Below, one piece after another: positions 11,278 through 20,217 of a DNA stretch of 64,000 bases. Made by a program: the position numbers and the translations under genes. Below the pieces are notes generated by a model. It saw only the letters and a list, made by a program, of their open reading frames with translations. It was not told where the DNA came from and did no database searches. Origin of the DNA: Cordyceps javanica. Taxonomy: Eukaryota; Ascomycota; Sordariomycetes; Hypocreales; Cordycipitaceae. The first letter of the stretch is position 1; each line of letters opens with the position of its first letter. Location of the stretch: the NCBI GenBank assembly GCA_036850795.1, contig JAAECO010000004.1, positions 6,510,001 through 6,574,000 on the forward strand, written 5' to 3'.

Positions 11278-12812
11278 TTAAATGAAATTGGTCAACAGGG
11301 CGAAAAATGTTGGCACAGAGACGGCGACCAGTCCGAGAGCCGAGAGGCCGACGGTCGCAGCGCCGCTCTGGAAACCGGAACTGGCCTTGAAGTCAGGCGT
11401 GCTGCTTGATCCGCTGCCGCCACTCGTAGTAGAATTGGGAGCGGGAGTGGACGAGGGGATGGGTGCACCCTTGGAGGGGAAGGGAACGACATTGGAGGAG
11501 GATGCGTTGAACTTGGTGGGCGCAATGGCAACCTGGTTGTTTTCCAGGTCGTACACGACGTAGGCAGAGCGCAAGAAGCTGTCACCGAGCAGGTAGGTGT
11601 TTGGCGAGCCATCCGTGGAGGCGGACTGAGCCTGGATACCGAAAGAGCAAGCGGCCGTGCTCTTGTGCCTGCCACTCGACACGCTCACGCCGGCCTGATC
11701 GAGAACCAGCTCGTCCATCGTGACGTTGATGACGGGGCCCTGGCTGCCGCCAAAGCCAAAGGAGAAGTACGCGCCACTGCCGGCGATATTGCAGGGGACG
11801 ACGGCGATTCCGAGGCTCTGGCTGTAGGCCGCGCCGACTTCCTGCCAAATCTGCTGGGTAATGTCGGTGGGGAGGTAGGAGAGCGTGGTGCCGGAGTCGA
11901 GGAGGGCGGTGATGGGGAAGCTGGACGACGAGAAGGAGTCGGAGCCGGACGAGCTGTGGCCGTCGACCGAGGTCAGAGGGACGCTGAACTCGACAACCTG
12001 ACCGGAGCTGCCGCCGCTGGGAAGAAGGTCTAGGCGTGTCAAGTCGCCCTGGTACTTTTCGGTATCAATCGCGCCGAAGAGGAGATTGCCCTTGCTTGCG
12101 TCCAGGTCGTTGAGCCAGAGGCTGTACGCGACTGTCTTGATGTTGCCCGAGGTCTGCATGGCAATGGGCAGGTTGGGGTACGTGTCCCGCACCGTCTGGA
12201 GAGAGGCCTCATTGCCCCTGTAGCCGATACCGACCAAGCCGAAAGGGATGTCGGTCTCCTCGGCGAGACCCATGGTCAGGTTCTTGATGGTGGAACCGCC
12301 GAGCTGGAAGTTGTCGAGAAAGTATGCGCCCTTTGCGCTGCTCTTATCGACGTATTGGATCTCAAAGCTGCCTTCGTCGTAGGGAGTAAAGGTACTCGAC
12401 TTGCTCGAGGTGACTGTGAGGCGCATGTTAGCAACACACACACACAAAATAGACCAAAGGCAACCATTGCCTCCGAGTTTTGTTACATACAGGAGCCCTT
12501 GGAGCAGCCATTGCTCTGTCCGGGTCTTGTGATTTTGTCGCTCTTGGCCTGGCAGGCCTCTGATCCGCTCGAGGGCACCCAGACATCACTGCTGCCAGTG
12601 TCGAGCTGGAGAGAGAATTTTTGGCCAGGCGTGCCGACAGTGACGTCAATAAAGTAGCCTCCGTCCTGTCTCAGGTTGGAGATGTCGCCCTCGACGCTCG
12701 AGGCACGGCGCTGCAGGTTGGTGTGCGCCTTCTTTTCGAAATCCATGAGGACATACTGCGCGGTGGCGGACGCGGACAGCAGGGCTGCCAAGGTCGCGGC
12801 GGCGGCCTTCAT
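11278..12812 (-). CDS. GPI-anchored aspartic protease (yapsin/candidapepsin-like, family A1)
   Basis: Exons 12812-12491 and 12413-11278 encode 485 residues. The N-terminus MKAAAATLAALLSASATAQ is a signal peptide. A propeptide containing LQRRASSVEGDI follows, with a dibasic RR processing site. The first catalytic motif is LDTGSSDVWV (Asp71) and the second LLDSGTTLSYL (Asp280), with YLLGDSFLRSAYVVYDL near the end of the catalytic domain as in secreted fungal aspartic proteases. After the enzyme comes a Ser/Thr/Pro/Gly-rich stalk (about residues 420-460) and a C-terminal hydrophobic stretch ending FALLTNFI, the layout of a GPI-anchor signal. This implies activity at the plasma membrane or cell wall. 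The intron has a GTATGT donor, a GCTAAC branch site and a CACAG acceptor, and splicing restores KGSFTSSKSSTF. Sites of N-glycosylation (NLT, NVT, NAS, NST) are present. Substrates are unknown. Confidence 0.93.
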
Positions 12813-15236
12813 TGCGAAGTGGAGGGCGTTGAATTTGATGCGATTCCGGGGAGGGGAGGGAAACCTGTGTGAAGTGGACGTTGCGGTTTTACCGGCTCAG
12901 TAGTCGATGACGGGGATCACAGGTGCGGCGCCAACAGCAAAACGGCGGGCAACGGGGCTGACCCGGTTTGACAAGGTGCACGAAGAATGATGCAAGACGA
13001 TGATGCACGGAGCCGAGCTGTCCTGGGAACGGAACCGAGTGATGTAGTTGGAGATTGAGTTGATTGATCTCGAAGCTCTGACGGTTGTGAGTGGCCTTTC
13101 GAGGAGAGCGAGACTTTGTCAGACAATTGAATTGGAAGAGAGAAGAAGAAGCAAGGCAGAGCAAGGAAGGCAAAGCCGAGGGTGTCAGGAGCGTGGGTTT
13201 CGACTAGTCTTGTATAAGAAGCAGGATGAGCGGAGACGTGGGACGGATGGACGGTAAGGACGGCAAGGATTGCAGGGACTTTAATGGGACAGTAAGATGC
13301 TTCCATGAGGACTACAAGTAAACTACCAAACTACTACGACCTGCTACTTGACTATCTACCTACCTCGAATTGGTCAAGGTGCACTCGTAATGCAATGCAC
13401 ACCAATCACAAGGGAAGCGCGCTAGTGCTACACTTGATGGAGGACGGCCAAGCAAGACACGGCCATGCATCTTGTTTTCTTCGGGGGTGCCGGTGCGAAA
13501 CCCGGATGACGCCCGAGGAGTTGTGAAAGGTGCTTCAGCAGAGCAGGCCCAGGCCCAGGCTGCCAGGGCAAAGGGGCCAGGAAAAAGGACAAGAGATTCC
13601 CCAGTTAATTTGCGGCTGTATCGGGGAACTCCAACAAGCCATGTAGAACTAACAGGGGGCGTGCGTCATCATTTTCGCCTCCGGAACTTGCCAACGTAGG
13701 ATACTTTGGGGCCGAGAAGAGAGAATTTGAGTATAGAAAAAGAAAAAGGAAAAAAAAAAAAAAATCAATGCAGCGGACTCTTCAACTCGCCGAAACCCAA
13801 AAGTGCTGCGCCGCCGCCGCCCATGGGGAGATGTCGGCATGAAAATGCCGCCAAGAGATGGTTGATCCGGCTTTACAAGGGTCGCCACCGACCAACCATC
13901 CGGGGGCTAGCGTTGCCAGGACGCGTGTATGTATCTTTTACTATTACTTACCAGTAATTATTAGGCGGTTGTGTTATTAGTTCCCCAGTGATTGGTCATA
14001 GCACGCTGCTGCGTGGCATCTCGACAGAGTTGGCTCTTGCCTCCCGAGTAGCTGCGCCCGTCAAAGATTGAGATATTGGATTCATCACTATTTTATTTTC
14101 CCCCTTCGTTTTTTGACCAAGCCGAAACTACGAGTCTGACAAGTATCGAGGTAGCGCACCAAGCATGCCCAGAGCCAGACAGGATAACCAGCTCGCTGTA
14201 CCACGGGCAGTAACTGCAATCTACTTGCAAGTCACTTATATAAATTCTAAACAAGATTTCTTCCCGTGAATTTTGCAATCAGATTCGCCGGCTTCATGCA
14301 TGTCCTGTACTGATACTACTGCGCCACAACCACCTTGCTACGCAAAATATCCTGACCAGGCGGACCCAGTTGATTCTGATTGACGAGTCATGCCACACAA
14401 GCCACAGTTCTGGCTTGCGCGGCTCTTGGTTACCACTTCAAACTTGTCCGCCTTGAGCTAAGCACAGCGACCTACTTATCCATGCACCACCGCATGATCC
14501 CGTCTAGTTTGCAGGCAATCCAGCAATCTCCAATCAAGTTGATGCATCCCGATCGAAACGCGCGCAAGCACTGCCTCTCTCTCCCGTCAAAGATCGGTCC
14601 TGGGACGAAACGTCAGGGGTCCCCGATGCTACACGACGTGCCGTGACGGGGCCGGCTGCCTCGACCTACTGCAGGTATACCAGTACTTAAGTTATACACT
14701 TCACCTGGGCATTTCTTAAAACAAACTTGAAACCCTACTTCTTTATATACCACTGTCAACACTGCAACCTTTTAAAATCAACCACATTTGTATATTTTGA
14801 CGGCTCATTCTATATTTGAAAGCTCTTTTTTTTTCTTTTTTTTCTTTTTTTTTCTATCTTTTTTCTCCCTTTTTTCTTTTCGGTTCTGGTCTTTGCGCTG
14901 CCAGGATGCTTGTGATGGAAAAGGCAGTGGTTGGATTACATGCCTACAAGCGTTGAAAAGTCCTCAACGAAGCAGAAAACGGCATCCTTGCCCAACCCCC
15001 CAGTCCGTGGCTCCCTTGCACTCCAGGTAGACGCGAGAGGCCCGTCTTCAGCGTCAATCCAAAGTCCACGAACTAGACCGTAAAGATCCGTTGAATGAGC
15101 GACTTGATTTCGCGTTTATTTCGTATCCGCCGTGACTCTTCTCAGGCGCGTGGCGTTAAATATGCGCCTGGCTGCTTGCTAGTTGTCATGACATTGAGAG
15201 TTGAAATCCTGCTCACTGCAGCCACGTTGCACGCAG
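12813..15236. other. Long intergenic region with homopolymer tracts
   Basis: About 2.4 kb without a supported gene. The first 500 bp is the promoter/5' leader of the protease gene. An A-rich run lies at 13737-13764 and an almost pure T/C tract, interrupted only by single bases, spans 14826-14880. TATA-like words occur around 13960-14100 and 14740. Open frames of 60-95 codons show no motif. The 14826-14880 tract could be a nucleosome-excluding promoter element for an undetected plus-strand transcript, but no gene follows within 350 bp. Confidence 0.5.
14826..14880 (+). repeat. Polypyrimidine (T-rich) tract
   Basis: A run of about 55 bases composed almost solely of T with interspersed C. Tracts like this are typical of fungal promoters or long UTRs; no adjacent gene is evident. 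Confidence 0.7.
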
Positions 15237-15917
15237 TCAAGGTTCGACGTGGTTGAGATGAGAGCATTTGCCGTGGTAATCCGACTCCCCGCAGTCGCCT
15301 TGAGTGCAAGCATGTTCATCATTGGTCTCCCCGAAGCCAGGCGGACAGCTGTAGCTCTTGGTGGGCTTGGCGAACGTCCGAGTCTGATGGCAATCGCACC
15401 CCTGCTGCTCGGTCAAGGCTGCTGGTAGCGTATTATTAGACTCGATAATGCATCCAGCATTATAGTCACTCTTCTCGCAGCCAGTTTGTATGCAATCCGC
15501 GGAGCCTGTTGAAGCTAGCTGCCAGCCACGAGGGCATTCGCTCTTCCCAGGACGTAATGATATCTGCACGGGCCAACCACAATCACACGAGCTGGCTTCT
15601 TTTACCCCTGTGGGTTTTTCTCCAAGTGGAAAAGTATCATAACATTCTTTACCAGGAGTATAAAGAAATTGATCCGACGAGCAGTCATGTTGCTGGCAGT
15701 TGGCGTAAGCGATGGTGGTAGTGTTGGGGTGGTATGCAAGAATGTAGTCGTAATCAATCGGACAGGGGTCGTCATGGGATCTAAGCTTGTATATTATGGG
15801 CTTGTCGCATCTACACGAATTCTGCTTTTTTCCCCGCGTCTGTATCGAGTTGCCTGTTTGCATAGGCGTTGCAGACAACCCCAACGCTGCGGCGAGAAAG
15901 AGGATGGCGATCTTCAT
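15237..15917 (-). CDS. Small secreted protein with three six-cysteine modules
   Basis: A single exon encodes 226 residues. The first 18 residues (MKIAILFLAAALGLSATP) form a signal peptide, so the product should be secreted. The mature part has exactly 18 cysteines, in three successive modules. Cys positions are 35/37/52/74/79/92, 111/113/128/142/147/156 and 174/176/191/204/209/218. Each module has the spacing C-x-C-x14-C-x(12-21)-C-x4-C-x(8-12)-C, and the third cysteine is always followed by proline. Modules 2 and 3 are closest (both contain KSDYNAG- or ESDYHGK-like ends). An in-frame upstream extension to about 16076 exists, but the signal peptide fixes the start at 15917. The pattern does not match CFEM, hydrophobin, LysM or chitin-binding spacing known to me. 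Function unknown; effector-like or cell-wall roles are possible for secreted cysteine-rich fungal proteins. Confidence 0.85.
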   Translation of the reverse strand: MKIAILFLAAALGLSATPMQTGNSIQTRGKKQNSCRCDKPIIYKLRSHDDPCPIDYDYILAYHPNTTTIAYANCQQHDCSSDQFLYTPGKECYDTFPLGEKPTGVKEASSCDCGWPVQISLRPGKSECPRGWQLASTGSADCIQTGCEKSDYNAGCIIESNNTLPAALTEQQGCDCHQTRTFAKPTKSYSCPPGFGETNDEHACTQGDCGESDYHGKCSHLNHVEP

Positions 15918-16087
15918 GTCTGGAGACGAAGTGCTTAATTTTCGGTAGATATTCCAAGGGTAAAAAGCAGTACGTTTGAAAAAGTCTTTCTTGACAGGGA
16001 AATCCAGCTGTTTTAATACTTGGACGCGCAAGGTTATCGGTTGGTACCCGAAAGTTTTGGTGCTTGCTACTGTCAAGTGGCGACCAG

Positions 16088-16129
16088 AATGAGCTGATTA
16101 TGCGGTAGAGGTACTCTGTGCATTGGAGA
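16088..16129 (+). repeat. Imperfect direct repeat, copy 1
   Basis: Shares CTGATTATGC, TAGAGGTAC and CTGTG blocks in the same order and spacing with the copy at 16175-16218. The copies are about 87 bp apart, just upstream of the small cysteine-rich protein gene. Confidence 0.65.
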
Positions 16130-16174
16130 ATCTCCTCTCAGTACTATTAAAACGCCAAAAGACGTAATACGAAG

Positions 16175-16218
16175 GATGAACTGATTATGCATTAGAGGTA
16201 CCCTGTGTGCATCGAAGA
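16175..16218 (+). repeat. Imperfect direct repeat, copy 2
   Basis: Second copy of the repeat at 16088-16129, with several substitutions and a one-to-two base length difference in its distal half. Confidence 0.65.
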
Positions 16219-16509
16219 CCCTCATACTACTCAGTAGGAATGACGGACAAACAGGGCCATGCAGGGTTCAAGGTGCCTGGGTGTGGTGGATATCGATGGG
16301 CAAACGCGATGTGCCGAGGACGACATGCGAGTCGCGAGATGAAAGCTGTAAGTAAGTACACCACCAGGCCTGACGCCACTGAGGTTGCCCAACACACCGT
16401 GACTTGCTCCTTTATAAACTCTAAAGAAACCAGACCCTACCGCCCGTCTCCAAGTCGGGAAACAACAGCCAATGCCTGAGACCTCAAGTACTCATATACT
16501 CCAATTTGC

Positions 16510-17508
16510 TTACGTCTGCATCCCCAACACCATCCCACATAAGTCGGCCAGAGTTGGACGCTCCTCTGGCCTCGGACGCATGCAGGCTTCAACGATGGCT
16601 TGAAGCGGAGGTGGAACAGGCCAATCGACAAAGCGCGTGATTGGGCCATTCGCGTAGATCATACTTTTGATGCAGTTTCCAATGTCGTATATATCGGATC
16701 TAGGGCTCCACCCCGAGTCCTCCAGGCCCCCCTTGAAGGCGACCTCGGGCGCCTCACGCTCTCCCCAACGGCTCTCGAGATCGCAAACAACCAGGCGCTG
16801 GCCGTCGTTGGAAAATAGAAGGTTATCGGCGCGTAAGTCGCGATGGATGATGCCAAGCGAGTGAAGACAATGCAAGGCGTCAATAAGTTGTACTATCCAG
16901 CTCTTGTAAACAGCCAAGGAGGAGACGTTAGCGAGGGTGCGCGCGCTGGACGACAGCTTTTCGAAGACAAGCTGCCCATCGGAAGACCTTCCGAGAAGCT
17001 GGATAATGTTGGGAGAGTGTGGATGACCCGGTACAGAGCCGCCTTGGCACTTGATTAGATTCTCGACTTCGCTTCGGTACTTGCCCTTTTTAACAAAGTG
17101 CTTCGCTGGGTTGACTGGGACAAGAGGAAGCTTGGAAATGAGCTCGCTCACGTCCTCAGAATCGTCCTCTATAACCTTGGGATGCTCCAAAAAGCAGTTC
17201 AGTGCACGTATATCGTCGCCGTCGACCTCAAATTGACCAGACATGGCGGGCAAGTTGCGATGGAGCCTGAGGATATCGCCCGAAAGAGTACCGGGAACGT
17301 CGAAGATGCGTACGCATTGGCCATGTTTGGTACCGTCGTCATACCAGAACGTCATGGAAGACTTGTCGCCGCGCTGAAGATCTAGCTCGAGAACTGGTTG
17401 ACCGCCAGGGGGGAATAGATTGGTAGCGAGGCGACGCTGCTCATACTCGGCTCGTAAACGGCGCACATTTTTGCTGAACGGGTCGTCGCTTTGAATCTGG
17501 CTAGCCAT
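16510..17508 (-). CDS. Atypical protein-kinase-like protein, probable pseudokinase or divergent kinase
   Basis: A single exon encodes 332 residues. The C-terminal 200 residues follow the protein kinase fold. A VKKGKY segment near 139-144 may supply the N-lobe lysine. HRDLRADN (222-229) is the catalytic loop, VCDLES (241-246) takes the place of the DFG motif, and EAPEV (252-256) and SDIYDIGNC (271-279) correspond to APE and the helix-F region. Only about a dozen residues separate the DLE aspartate from APE, so the activation segment is unusually short. No clear glycine-rich loop is visible. The first 120 residues form a region without a recognised domain. The catalytic Asp and Asn are kept, so residual activity is possible. 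The gene is divergently transcribed from the Zn2Cys6 regulator next door, 463 bp away. Specific substrate unknown. Confidence 0.75.
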   Translation of the reverse strand: MASQIQSDDPFSKNVRRLRAEYEQRRLATNLFPPGGQPVLELDLQRGDKSSMTFWYDDGTKHGQCVRIFDVPGTLSGDILRLHRNLPAMSGQFEVDGDDIRALNCFLEHPKVIEDDSEDVSELISKLPLVPVNPAKHFVKKGKYRSEVENLIKCQGGSVPGHPHSPNIIQLLGRSSDGQLVFEKLSSSARTLANVSSLAVYKSWIVQLIDALHCLHSLGIIHRDLRADNLLFSNDGQRLVVCDLESRWGEREAPEVAFKGGLEDSGWSPRSDIYDIGNCIKSMIYANGPITRFVDWPVPPPLQAIVEACMRPRPEERPTLADLCGMVLGMQT

Positions 17509-17971
17509 AGCTTGCTGGTCGGCACTGATTCTGAATAAGAAGGAACGGATGGTGAGGGCGATGTTGTAGGCAGGCAGGCGAGTTAGGCTCTTGTATGGTA
17601 AGATATGCTAGGAAAAGCGGCTGCAACCAGCAGCATGTTAGGCAACAGTTTCAACGTACAAATGCCACTCACCCGTCTGAGTGGATACTGTTTGCCAACA
17701 CTGCTTGATGACACCCTCAGTGTGCCGATACGCGCAGCGGCCTACGAGCCTGTATAAGATCCATGGGTGTAGAGGTACTTCATTTAAGCGAGTTTTAGGG
17801 AGCGGGAGCGGGTGCAGCACAGAAGATTACGCCAGGAAACCCCGCAACTGCTACCGCGTTTCTGAGGGCACTAAACTTAAACTTCACTGCCATCAATACC
17901 GTGCCTTGTACTCTGTAATCCGTACAGATTAAACAGTTCTTTGGGTACTCAGTAAGACTGCGTCAGAAGGC
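17509..17971. promoter_or_regulatory. Divergent promoter region between kinase-like gene and Zn2Cys6 regulator
   Basis: 463 bp separate the two start codons at 17508 (minus) and 17972 (plus), so both genes are likely driven from here. A GTACTCTGTAATCCGTAC stretch lies at 17909-17926. No further specific site can be assigned. Confidence 0.5.
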
Positions 17972-20064
17972 ATGGAGTCGACGCAAATTGCACCACAGGC
18001 GACATCCTCTGTGCGCCGGCAAGCTCTCAACGTAGCCCTCGCCGCCGACCTCTCCGAGAACAGGTTTGTGGATTGCTAACTGCACAGTTGGCAGGCTTGT
18101 GACGCTTGCCGTCAACGCAAGACCAAATGCGACGAGGCTAAGCCCGCATGCAAGCGCTGTGCGAGGCTCTCAATACCCTGCCGATACGATGACACGATTG
18201 GATCGAGGTGAGCTCAAATAGTGCCGTGTCTATGATCGCTTTGCTTGTGTACCCGACTAAGGCTATGACGAATATAGTAAAACGGTCCTAGCCGTCGAGC
18301 TCCGAGACACGTTGAGGGATATGAATGAGAAGCTCGAAGCGCTCGGGAAAGAACAGGCAGAACAGCGACTCTTGTTGTCCAGAGTCGTAGCTGACTCGCG
18401 TACCCGAACACATTACGCAGGCAGTCCCTCGTTCGGTATGCCGTCCGCGCCCGTTGGCTCACCTCTCGATGCGCCCACCTCTGTCACCTCCGCACACTAT
18501 CCAGACCTTGACATGGAACGTGTCCAGGACGAACTCTCTCTGACGCAACGACACTCTACTGCTCCACAGCATCTGTTGCTTTGGCCATGCTCGCCGCTCA
18601 AATTGGGGCGCGTGGAGCTCCAATATCCCATGGACATGGAGATCAAGCGTGCGAAACTGCCTTTGACGACCAAGCCGCCCCGATTTCTGCAGCCTTTGCT
18701 TGCGAATCAATCACCATGGATTGCCACGTTGTCTCTGGGCCAGCTAACGGTGCTGACGGAGGCATACTTTTCGCATTTCCATCCCGTCTGTCTTGTGCTT
18801 GACGAGGTACACTTTTACTCGACACATCTTTCCAATGCTGTTAAACACGGCTTCTCAACGAGCTTAGATAGCAGCATAGTTCTTCTCGTCTGCTCTCTGG
18901 GCGCAGTTGCTGCTCATTACAGCGGCAAGGAGGAGTGGGCAGGGGAGGATTCATCAGAGGTCGGCCTGGGATTCTTTAATCTCGCATTAGACATGTTCCG
19001 ACACGCTGGTGGTGCCGATTGGAGCAGTGTTCAGTGTTTGCTCCTTATGGGGCTCTTTCATTCGAGCAACTTGAATGTCTACGATGCGTGGCAGTCTATT
19101 CACAAAGCATGTTCCGTCATGTTGATTCTTGTACCGTTGCAGACTCAACTTGAGCCACACCAGTGTGAGCTGTTCTGGATTGGCTATCTGCATGAAAGCC
19201 AAATCCTCGCCGAATTCGATTTTCCTGCTAGTGGGCTTGGGAAACTCGAAGGCGCAATACCTTTGCCGCTCAAGCCAGGCGCAGGTCAAGATGCTCAGCA
19301 TGCGCGGTATTCCTTCTTTTTCCTGAGCCTCATCACCATGCGCCTGCTTCTTAACCGGACCATCTATCACCTATACAGCAAGGAGAAGAACCGTGACAAC
19401 ATGGTATCTGATGCAGCCCCCAGCTTTCGATCGCCCCCAAGGTCCGTAGTTCGAGAACTAGATCGTCAACTCGAGGAATGGCGGAGCTGCCTTCCTGATG
19501 ATTTCAAGTTCGAATCGTTCGACAATACCCCGAACAGCGTCTTTACCTTTGGAGAGATGCAGTCCTGGTCGACTATGGACCGGTTACGAGGCTCTTTGAT
19601 GGCGCGATATTTTGCCGCAAAATCCATCATACACCGCTCATGTCTGTATCGGACGCTTCACGGGGAAGAGCATAGCTTGCGTACAGATGGCGAAGATGAC
19701 GAACGAGGCGCCAGAGTTGCTCTGGAGGCGGCACGTCTCTCGATCTTGTACAGCGGCATTTTACACCAACCCCTGCCATTGCTTCTGCACCCTATTAATT
19801 CGTGGCGAAGGTATGAGAGATTCCTGAAAACTGGCGCGTTTAAAATCAACTAAAAGCCTTAGTTTGTTTGTTCTCGAGATTCAGCTTATATTTTCCCACA
19901 GGCAGGGCCGTTTGACGGATGCCTTGCCCAAGGATTGGGATCAGATTCGGCAACGGGAGCAGCAGATTGTGAGCTCGCAAACTCATAAGACAGGCACCAT
20001 CACTCGAGACAATGAGATCATACTAGCTCTTTTTGACCCTCCATATGGAAAGTCTATCATATGA
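17972..20064 (+). CDS. Zn2Cys6 fungal transcription factor
   Basis: Four exons are proposed: 17972-18031, 18095-18207, 18278-19810 and 19902-20064, giving 622 residues. The binuclear zinc cluster ACDACRQRKTKCDE...C...C...C has spacing C-x2-C-x6-C-x6-C-x2-C-x6-C at about residues 22-48. It is followed by a coiled-coil segment (ELRDTLRDMNEKLEALGKE) that could mediate dimerisation. The central part resembles the fungal-specific regulatory domain, with WIATLSLGQLTVLTEAYFSHFHPVCLVLDE and FFNLALDMFRHAGG. The last intron (GTATGA donor, TTTTCCCACAG acceptor) joins INSWRR to QGRLTDALPKDWD, extending the protein beyond the apparent stop at 19853. The exon 1/2 junction is less certain: the donor may be GTAGCC at 18032 or GTGCGC at 18011. 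It sits between a kinase-like gene and a broken beta-glucosidase gene, and could have controlled the neighbouring catabolic genes. Confidence 0.88.
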
Positions 20065-20217
20065 CGAGAGGAATACTCCCAGAAGCCCTGCTGGCCGTCT
20101 TTTGCCTTGATGAACCCAGGAAAAAGCCTTCTGTCCCGTGCTGACGGACGCCACCAAACCAATATTCCGCGAGGCTCGCGCTGTAGTCACATGGAATATT
20201 GAGTCGCTATCAATCAA

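Larger units (their letters stand above)
15918..16509. other. Intergenic region with an imperfect direct repeat
   Basis: This 592-bp spacer holds the promoter of the cysteine-rich protein gene and the 3' end of the kinase-like gene. Two related ~42-bp copies lie at 16088-16129 and 16175-16218. No gene seen. Confidence 0.6.

Noticed and set aside
18064..18087. 24-nt intron directly before the zinc cluster of the transcription factor
   Set aside because: GT...CAG ends exist but 24 nt is below the practical minimum for fungal introns; longer intron 18032-18094 is frame-consistent.
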